DNA of 64,000 bases, taken from a virus. Positions within the stretch are counted from its first letter, which is position 1. Each line of letters begins with the position of its first letter. The DNA is taken from IMG/VR virus record IMGVR_UViG_3300010413_000096, positions 1 through 64,000 of that record; one strand, 5' to 3'. Under the pieces are notes generated by a model. The model searched no databases, was not told where the DNA came from, and was given only the letters and a program-made list of their open reading frames with translations. Positions 54,674 to 61,086 of this stretch are shown here, piece by piece. The position numbers and the translations under genes are program-made.

Positions 54674-55545
54674 TTCCAGTACACGTCGTTTGCGCTGGTG
54701 ATGCGTCGCTGGCGCAACCTGCACCGCAACTCTGTCAACGCATCTTCCTTGATTTGCCGGACACGCTCCGGACAGACACCGAGCTTCTCGGCTATCTCCC
54801 GGAGCGTCTTTCGGTCTTCACGCAGACCGTAGTACGCGATGACGACGTACGCGTGACGGTCTTTCAGTGCGTGGAGAAGGTCCTGCAAGAGACGCCGTGC
54901 GTGTCGTTCTGCGTAGTGACCTTCGGTGTCGCTCTCTTCGTTGATGCAGTCGTTGACCAGTTGATGCGTCGAGGAGTGAGGCGGCATAGACATCGCCTCT
55001 TCGTAGGAGATGTAGGTGAACCCAGCGTTCTCCCCCGCCTGACGGGCTCGGTGATGTTCCTTCTGTTTGTAGGGAGGGATGTGAACTGGAGAGGCATCGT
55101 AGAGCGTTGTGCGAATCGCTTCGGTTATCCACCACGCGGCATAGGTTAGGAAACGCGTGGTGTACCTTTGCGCGTCCGTGTGCCGCAAAGCGCGATTGCA
55201 CTCTTGGCAGCGCTGATGCTTCGGTCGAGCGACATAGTTGTTCCTGCCGCATCGAGGACACCGAATCATCCAAGGGCGGTAACGGTCGACGGCGACCATG
55301 AGGCCCACGTTCCCTGCTGCGATGAGATTGTGCAGGAACTCGGTGTCTCCGCGATAGTACTGACGCGCGGTTTTGATAACGAATCGAAGCCCGCCCTCGA
55401 CGAGAAGTCGACGAGCTTCTGGGTCTCCTTGTTCATGGTAGCGTTCGAAGAGCGCACGCTCTTCGCTCGCGTCCGCAGGCATCCTGGCACGACTTACTTC
55501 TACAAAGTAGCGTGTGTGCGACCTGTCATCGGCATACACGTTCAT
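54670..55545 (-). CDS. Sigma-70 family factor with zinc ribbon inside region 2
   Basis: I choose ATG 55545, which follows GGAGGAAAA, giving 291 residues. Region 2 is clear: RRLLVEGGLRFVIKTARQYY, NLIAAGNVGLMVAVDRYRP, then TTRFLTYAAWWITEAIRTTL, as in sigma-70. Between them, at residues 96-116, is an insert with four cysteines (CPRCGR ... CQECNR), i.e. a zinc ribbon placed where region 2.3 contacts the -10 DNA. Region 4 with its helix-turn-helix is YYGLREDRKTLREIAEKLG followed by CPERVRQIKEDALTELR. The factor probably directs the phage RNA polymerase to the phage's own late promoters (inference). It has a good host-type promoter 18-46 bases upstream and is the only minus-strand gene in the early arm. 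Confidence 0.85.
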   Translation of the reverse strand: MNVYADDRSHTRYFVEVSRARMPADASEERALFERYHEQGDPEARRLLVEGGLRFVIKTARQYYRGDTEFLHNLIAAGNVGLMVAVDRYRPWMIRCPRCGRNNYVARPKHQRCQECNRALRHTDAQRYTTRFLTYAAWWITEAIRTTLYDASPVHIPPYKQKEHHRARQAGENAGFTYISYEEAMSMPPHSSTHQLVNDCINEESDTEGHYAERHARRLLQDLLHALKDRHAYVVIAYYGLREDRKTLREIAEKLGVCPERVRQIKEDALTELRCRLRQRRITSANDVYWN

Positions 55546-55567
55546 TTTTCCTCCGTTATGGGGCCGT

Positions 55568-55596
55568 AGTATATCAATTAAGGTAAACTTTGGCAA
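55568..55596 (-). promoter_or_regulatory. Host-type sigma-70 promoter for the sigma gene
   Basis: On the minus strand TTGCCA (55591-55596) and TATACT (55568-55573) are separated by exactly 17 bases, in an AT-rich patch. Transcription would begin about 15 bases before the sigma gene ATG. Confidence 0.75.
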
Positions 55597-55642
55597 ACTT
55601 GTGGTTATTTGATGTTTTCTAAATAATCACGCATCTGTACCC

Positions 55643-55670
55643 TTGACTTCCCTTCGGGACCGGGTGTACT
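55643..55670 (+). promoter_or_regulatory. Possible sigma-70 promoter for the plus-strand operon
   Basis: TTGACT (55643-55648) and TGTACT (55665-55670) are 16 bases apart, 37 bases before the ATG at 55707. With the opposite promoter it makes the gap 55546-55706 a divergent early control region. Confidence 0.5.
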
Positions 55671-55706
55671 GTCGGCCTTCATGACTCAAACAAACAGGAG
55701 AATGAC

Positions 55707-56657
55707 ATGACAAAGAAGCAGGAAGGGGCAAGCCAAGGCTCCTCCAACGAAGAGCAGACCCCGACGAACGGAAAGAACCTCCCCGCCACGCAGGACGACT
55801 ATCACAAGATTTTCGTCCCCGCCCGCGACAAGATGGTCAAGAGCCTTACCACGCTCGCGGACAGCACCACGGACGCCGAAGCCAAGAAGCTCATCTCGAG
55901 CCTGGCGAAGTCCGCCAACCCGAAGAAGAAGGGTCGGGAGGAGATGGAGTCGCGGTGGATTATCCCCACCGTGCGCATCGTCCACGGGGTCACCAAAGAG
56001 AAGCCGGATGGAGCCGAGCCCGGCGACCTCTACACCACGAGCGGCTTCATCCTTCAGCAGCCGTTCAAAGTCACCCCGCTCTACATCTACGAGCAGAACC
56101 GGATGTTCCCGGACGGCGGTGGCAAGGCTCCGGTGTGCTTCGCGCCCGACGCCAAGTACGGTAGGCCCTTCGGCAAGTGTTCGGAGTGTGCCAACTACCC
56201 GATGACCAAGAACGCGACGCGCACGCCCACGGACTGCGACAATGGCATCTGCTTCATCGTCCTCTCGCAGGACATGAAGCTCTACCGGCTCGAGTTCTTC
56301 AAGACCTCCAACAAGGCGGGTCTCAAACTCGACCAGCTCGCGTCCGCGACCGACAACATCTGGGACCGCTGGTTCAGCATCAAGACCCAGCTCCAGTCCA
56401 GCAGCGGCAACGAGTGGCACATCTTCCGCGTCTCCGCCGCGAACGAGGAGACCCCGGAGTACGTGCGCGACGCTGCCGACATTCTCTACGACCTGATTCA
56501 CGCCGAACGGACGGTCTACCTCAACCAGCACTACGCGATGGCTGAGGCGGGCGACCAAGCGGCGGCGTCGGTCAAGGAGAACGTCGACATGGACAGCCTG
56601 GGCCTGGGTGATGACGACGGCGGTGACAACCCGGACCTGTCCGACGGCGGCATCTAA
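55707..56657 (+). CDS. Putative ssDNA-binding protein with acidic tail
   Basis: The protein has 316 residues, starting MTKKQEGASQGSSNEEQTPT after AGGAG. Its core (residues 75-270) is alpha/beta with a cysteine cluster (KCSECANYP, TDCDNGICFIV) that may hold zinc. The C-terminus is strongly acidic (LGLGDDDGGDNPDLSDGG), as in phage and bacterial single-strand DNA-binding proteins that recruit partners by an acidic tail. It follows a divergent early promoter and precedes nuclease, primase-helicase and polymerase genes. Sequence similarity to known SSBs was not recognised, so the role is inferred from tail and context. Confidence 0.55.
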   Translation: MTKKQEGASQGSSNEEQTPTNGKNLPATQDDYHKIFVPARDKMVKSLTTLADSTTDAEAKKLISSLAKSANPKKKGREEMESRWIIPTVRIVHGVTKEKPDGAEPGDLYTTSGFILQQPFKVTPLYIYEQNRMFPDGGGKAPVCFAPDAKYGRPFGKCSECANYPMTKNATRTPTDCDNGICFIVLSQDMKLYRLEFFKTSNKAGLKLDQLASATDNIWDRWFSIKTQLQSSSGNEWHIFRVSAANEETPEYVRDAADILYDLIHAERTVYLNQHYAMAEAGDQAAASVKENVDMDSLGLGDDDGGDNPDLSDGGI

Positions 56658-56686
56658 CAGTCTGTAACGGTGGTACGTGTCACCAG

Positions 56687-56726
56687 GCCGCACCGTCTCT
56701 CCGCAGTCATTGAGGCGGTGCGGCCA
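56687..56726 (+). promoter_or_regulatory. Strong intergenic hairpin
   Basis: GGCCGCACCGTCTC pairs with GAGGCGGTGCGGCC (14 bp, one G-T pair) around a 12-base loop, in the 100-base gap after the acidic-tail protein. There is no T-run. It may cause partial termination or protect the upstream message. Confidence 0.65.
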
Positions 56727-56757
56727 TGTACGTAAACGCAGACGTTAGGAGGTCTCC

Positions 56758-57543
56758 GTGGACTTTTCAGAAGCTGTACTAGAGTTTGCGCCATGGTCGT
56801 ACTCCATGGCCAACAAGGCACACACGTGTCCTTTTGCATTTCATCAGAAGTATGTAGCTAAAGAGAAGGCCAAGGAAGCTCCTCGCATCGACAACCAGGT
56901 GGGCACGGCCGTGCACACCATCCTGGAGTTGTGTGTTCGTGGAGCAACCATCGATGCCGCCTACCAGAAGGTGGTATCCGATGGGTTGCTCTATGAAGTG
57001 GAAATCTCCATCCACAACTTTCGTGTGGCCATTGAAGAGTTCCTGGCGGGATTGGAGCGCTTCAAGACCAAGTTCAAGGTGGTCAAGGTCTACCCGGAAA
57101 AGAAGCTTGGACTGACCAAGGACTTCACTGCTACCGACTACTGGAACAAAAAAGATGACTGCCTAATTCGGGGCGCCATCGATTTAACCCTTCTCACGGG
57201 TTTCAAGCAAGCAGCCATCATCGACCACAAAAGTGGAGCCAAGAAGGAGCTGAGCACGTATGACCACCAGGTAGGGGTCTACAGCCTGCTCGTCGACGCC
57301 TACGTTGACAATCTCCGTGCTGTTCGCACGGGCATCCACTACGTTGGTGCAAGCAAAAACCGCAACGGAACGCGGACCGAATGGGCACCTGAGTACCCGA
57401 TTGAAACGGTTCGAACGCGGTTTCGTGAGGATGTCACGCAGTGGCTGAACGAGGCCGCTGAGCATGCGCAAACGACTGTAGCGAAGGAGAGCTGGATGTG
57501 TGGGTTCTGTGGTTATCAGCACCTATGCCCGTTGAGAAAATGA
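56758..57543 (+). CDS. Second RecB/Cas4-like PD-(D/E)XK nuclease
   Basis: The protein has 261 residues from GTG 56758, which follows AGGAGGTCTCC. It has SMANKAHTCPFAFHQKYVAK (C24), the helical His H53 (GTAVHTILE), RGAIDLTLL (D142), the catalytic IIDHKSGAKKE (D156, K158), and a Tyr motif (YDHQVGVYSLLVDAY). The C-terminal CGFCGYQHLC completes a [4Fe-4S]-type set. The same family is present at 49469-50416 but the two proteins differ strongly, so they are not a recent duplication. Its position directly before the primase-helicase suggests a role in replication or recombination-dependent replication. Confidence 0.82.
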   Translation: MDFSEAVLEFAPWSYSMANKAHTCPFAFHQKYVAKEKAKEAPRIDNQVGTAVHTILELCVRGATIDAAYQKVVSDGLLYEVEISIHNFRVAIEEFLAGLERFKTKFKVVKVYPEKKLGLTKDFTATDYWNKKDDCLIRGAIDLTLLTGFKQAAIIDHKSGAKKELSTYDHQVGVYSLLVDAYVDNLRAVRTGIHYVGASKNRNGTRTEWAPEYPIETVRTRFREDVTQWLNEAAEHAQTTVAKESWMCGFCGYQHLCPLRK

Positions 57544-57562
57544 CAAGGAAAGTGAAAGTAGC

Positions 57563-60500
57563 ATGCCTGGGAAGAAAGGTAGGAAGTCCAATAAGTCCAA
57601 AACTGACACAGCAGCGATAAAACAAATCTGGGGGCAAATCGACGTGGCCGACTGGCTCAACGTCGTACGACAGGCCCACCCGAACAATCGCTGGACCTAC
57701 AGTCGTCAGACCATCAAGGGGCAGTGTCCTTTTCATCAGGACAGAACGCCCTCGTTCGTCATCGACCTCCAGAAGAGATACGCCAAGTGCTACAGCAGCG
57801 CGTGTGGCAAGTTCTTCTGGGACCCGGTGCGCTTCTACATGGCGATGCAGGGTGGTGGGATGCACTACCACAAAGCCCTGATGGACATGAAGAACCGCTT
57901 CGGCATCCAGATGTCGCAGGTGGTCATAGGTGAAATCGGCAAGCGTCAGAAGCATCGCGAAATGAAGAAGCTCCTCTTCGAAGTGATGCGCGGCGAGCTG
58001 ATTGATTGCTACTCCCAACGGAACTCCAAGACGCCAGACCAAGACCTTTTTTACGCTCAAGACGCCTTGGCGTATCTCGACAGTCGTGGCATCCCTCCGG
58101 TCTACCACCTGTTGCCCATCGGTGTGTTCCCACCACAGCTCCGTCTCGAAAACCTCATCAAGCAGAAGCTGCCGTTTCTCGGCAAGCACATGAGCAAGGT
58201 GTGGGACGACATCAAAGAATACCTCGACCTTCAGAATCGCAGCATCGATTGGGAAGGCTCACTGGTGTTTTTCACGGGTAGCTCACCCCAGGACATCGCG
58301 CGGCTCAAGCTACGCCAGGTGCCGCCACCTCAGCAGAGCAATTTCGCTCATGTCACCGATGAGAAGAAGATGTGCTTTATCCCGGACGAGTACGAACACT
58401 CGAACGGCATCTACGGTCTCTTCGGAACACCGCTATACCAGCCCTACCTCGCACGTGACGACGTGCGCTCGTTCTACTACATGGAAGGCGAGTTCGACGC
58501 GCTGTGCATCATCGCCCAGCAGTGCCATACCAGCGATGTCGGCTTCTTTGCGTTCTCAGGAGGCGGCGGGTCGGCCCAGGGGCTCGACTCTATGGCGCAC
58601 TTCGGCTTCGACACGGCCTACGTCGTCGGCGACCACGACAAGGCGGGTAAGGGATTCGTTCAGCGCGTGTTGGAGAGCACCCAGAAAATCGCGACGCGTG
58701 CCTTCGAATGGCCGCGCGTGCTTCTGGACGATGGCAACGGGGGCGTCAAACCGACTACCGACCCTGCGGAAGCGATACAGACCCTCGGCTACGACGTGGT
58801 CAACGCTGAGTTCCGCAAGGAGCAGAACTTCATCAAGCCGTACCAGTGGGCCGCCAACCAGGCCATCGCTGAAATGAACGGCATCGACAAGGATGACATC
58901 CGTCATCTGACATCGGTGGCTGCCAACTGGGGCAAGTTCGTCACGGACGCCGCTGAACAGCACGCCTATGTGAAGGAGGTCGCTGACCAGTTTGATATCA
59001 GCAGCGGCCAGGTGCTCACGGAAATCAAAGCGGGCGAAGAGAACGAGGAGGCGTTCATTGAACGCATTCGCGACTACCTCGCGAATCGGCTACACATCCT
59101 ACAGCGGTTTCGCCAATCGGGGTCACACATCATCCGCGTCTACGATTCGGTGAGCAAAGAGATTTACGAACTGCCCATCGAAGAGAAGATGAAAATCACG
59201 TCGGCTATCGGCGCGATGACCGGAAAAGACTTGCTCCAGTTCATCCGCGAAGACGTGGGTGAACCCGCGTTTCTCGAAGTCGATGAAGACTCGGACAAGC
59301 AGGTCTACATCACGCTGGCCAACAAGTGCGCGGAGTATGTGAAGGCCGCCGTGACGCGCTTGGCAGGCACCTCGGTGAGCGATTCGCTCATTCGTCAACT
59401 AGGCGCGGGGCTGCACTGCATTTCTCCGAACGTGGATAATCCCGACGAGACTTTCAGACTTTACCACGTAAATGGCCTCCGCATGCTGCGTGGAGACTTC
59501 GATTCAAGCGGCAAGCTGGTGTGGAAAGACCTCTCGGGACCATCGGACTCGTCCGTGGTCGTGTTTTCTGAGGGTGACCTCTATCCGCGCGTCTTCATGC
59601 CACACATCCGCAACGCTGCTGACCTCAACAAAGAACCCGAGTTCACCGCCGAGGAGCTATTCGACCTCATCAACTCGATGCTCGATGTCGGCTGGGACTT
59701 CAAGAACCACAAGGTGACCTGTGAGCTGCTCACTGCGTTTTGCATGAGCCTGCCCATCGCCAACTGCGTTGGTCGTCAGCCTTTGTTCATGGTCACGTCT
59801 GAGCAGTCCAGCGGTAAGTCGAGCCTCATCGGTGGCTTCATTGGACGCTCCAACCTTCCACGTATCAACATCGTGCAATCAAGCGTCTACACGGACAACT
59901 ACACCGTCGCGGGCATCCGGCAGCTCATGAATCGCAGCAGTCTATGCCTGTGCCTTGACGAGTTCGAGGACAAAGGTGGCAACGACCGGCGCAGTTCCAT
60001 CACCAAAGGTATCCTTCAGCTCTTCCGAGGCCACTCCAATGAGGAAGGGCTGACGGTCATCGGGTCAACCACAGGACAGCATCGGTCCTTCTACTTCCAC
60101 AGTCCCGCTATCGTAGCCGGTATCCGTGGGCTTCAAGAAGCGGCTGACATCAGCCGTTTCATCAAAATCGAGATGGACAAGAAGGGTGAACGTGAGTCAC
60201 CCGAAACATTGCTGACACGTGAGTTCGGTGAAGACCTCATACGCAAGGTGCGCTTGAACCTGCCGCTCGTGATGTACCGCAAGGCGAAGGAGTTCTACGC
60301 GGCCTACGACCGCATCGACAAGGAGTACCAGGACGGCGGTGGTTTGGAGTTCGGCCGCATCACACGTAGCCGCGAGCACTTCTACAGCTCGATGGCCATC
60401 ATGGCGGTATGCAACAAGGACTACCATCGGTTCATTCGTACCTACTTCCGTCAGCACCGCCTCGACCTCGAACGCATCTCACAAATCTCACTGAGCAGCG

Positions 60501-61084
60501 ACCTCCTCGATGAAGTTCTTCACACACCCAATATCCGCATCAACGACCTCGAAGACACCCGACCAAAGAGCCTGAATAACATCCTGTCGAGCGGCAACCC
60601 CGAAACGCTCAACCAATCGTACAGCGGCATCTACTACGATTGGGAGACCAAGTGGATTGCAGTCCATTGGCCGACGGTCAAAGGAACCAAGCTGCTGTCT
60701 GAACAGGAGTTCCGCAACCGCGACCCAGGATGGCTCAAGAACAATGCTGCGCGCAACAAGTACCACGTACCGGACAGCGAGGCGCAACGGTCAGGCATCT
60801 TTCAGAGGCTCGAGCCCTACATGGGCAAGGTGACGTTTCGCACCAGCGTGAGCGTCTTCAACGTGGAGGAGCTGATAGGTGACGCAGCAAAGTCACGTGT
60901 CACTCCCACCGTGCGCGGACGTGAAAGCATCGACATGCTCGCCGAATACGAAGAGGTCATCAGCAAGCGCAAACACCCCAAACCCCCTGCGAAAAACGAG
61001 GGCGCACGTGGTACAAGCAAGGGCACGCCCGAAGTTAGTTCGCAAAAAGAACCTGACCTCACCGAGGACGATGATTTGGACTGA
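57563..61084 (+). CDS. Primase-helicase fusion (CHC2, TOPRIM, AAA-type ATPase)
   Basis: The protein has 1173 residues. The N-terminus has a CHC2 zinc finger: CPFHQDRTPSF (C55, H58) with KCYSSACGKFFWDP (C76, C81). The TOPRIM site is MEGEFDALCI (about residue 308) and VVGDHDKAGKGF (about 357). The C-terminal half has Walker A TSEQSSGKSSLIGG (about 746), Walker B LCLDEFEDKG (about 798), and IGSTTG as a sensor. The ATPase lacks the DnaB pattern and is closer to superfamily 3/AAA-type phage helicases. It would prime and unwind DNA at the phage fork. It ends with a charged tail (KRKHPKPPAKNEGARG). One palindrome copy lies in its coding sequence. The DNA polymerase gene begins three bases later. Confidence 0.87.
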   Translation: MPGKKGRKSNKSKTDTAAIKQIWGQIDVADWLNVVRQAHPNNRWTYSRQTIKGQCPFHQDRTPSFVIDLQKRYAKCYSSACGKFFWDPVRFYMAMQGGGMHYHKALMDMKNRFGIQMSQVVIGEIGKRQKHREMKKLLFEVMRGELIDCYSQRNSKTPDQDLFYAQDALAYLDSRGIPPVYHLLPIGVFPPQLRLENLIKQKLPFLGKHMSKVWDDIKEYLDLQNRSIDWEGSLVFFTGSSPQDIARLKLRQVPPPQQSNFAHVTDEKKMCFIPDEYEHSNGIYGLFGTPLYQPYLARDDVRSFYYMEGEFDALCIIAQQCHTSDVGFFAFSGGGGSAQGLDSMAHFGFDTAYVVGDHDKAGKGFVQRVLESTQKIATRAFEWPRVLLDDGNGGVKPTTDPAEAIQTLGYDVVNAEFRKEQNFIKPYQWAANQAIAEMNGIDKDDIRHLTSVAANWGKFVTDAAEQHAYVKEVADQFDISSGQVLTEIKAGEENEEAFIERIRDYLANRLHILQRFRQSGSHIIRVYDSVSKEIYELPIEEKMKITSAIGAMTGKDLLQFIREDVGEPAFLEVDEDSDKQVYITLANKCAEYVKAAVTRLAGTSVSDSLIRQLGAGLHCISPNVDNPDETFRLYHVNGLRMLRGDFDSSGKLVWKDLSGPSDSSVVVFSEGDLYPRVFMPHIRNAADLNKEPEFTAEELFDLINSMLDVGWDFKNHKVTCELLTAFCMSLPIANCVGRQPLFMVTSEQSSGKSSLIGGFIGRSNLPRINIVQSSVYTDNYTVAGIRQLMNRSSLCLCLDEFEDKGGNDRRSSITKGILQLFRGHSNEEGLTVIGSTTGQHRSFYFHSPAIVAGIRGLQEAADISRFIKIEMDKKGERESPETLLTREFGEDLIRKVRLNLPLVMYRKAKEFYAAYDRIDKEYQDGGGLEFGRITRSREHFYSSMAIMAVCNKDYHRFIRTYFRQHRLDLERISQISLSSDLLDEVLHTPNIRINDLEDTRPKSLNNILSSGNPETLNQSYSGIYYDWETKWIAVHWPTVKGTKLLSEQEFRNRDPGWLKNNAARNKYHVPDSEAQRSGIFQRLEPYMGKVTFRTSVSVFNVEELIGDAAKSRVTPTVRGRESIDMLAEYEEVISKRKHPKPPAKNEGARGTSKGTPEVSSQKEPDLTEDDDLD
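59460..59472. repeat. Palindrome TTTAC-N3-GTAAA, copy 6
   Basis: TTTACCACGTAAA, an exact match, lies within the primase-helicase gene (Leu-Tyr-His-Val-Asn). Confidence 0.6.
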
Positions 61085-61086
61085 GC

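Noticed and set aside
53519-54724. A 401-codon minus-strand open frame opposite parB
   Set aside because: The ParB domain motifs are clear on the plus strand; the antisense frame has only Leu/Arg/Val-rich low complexity.
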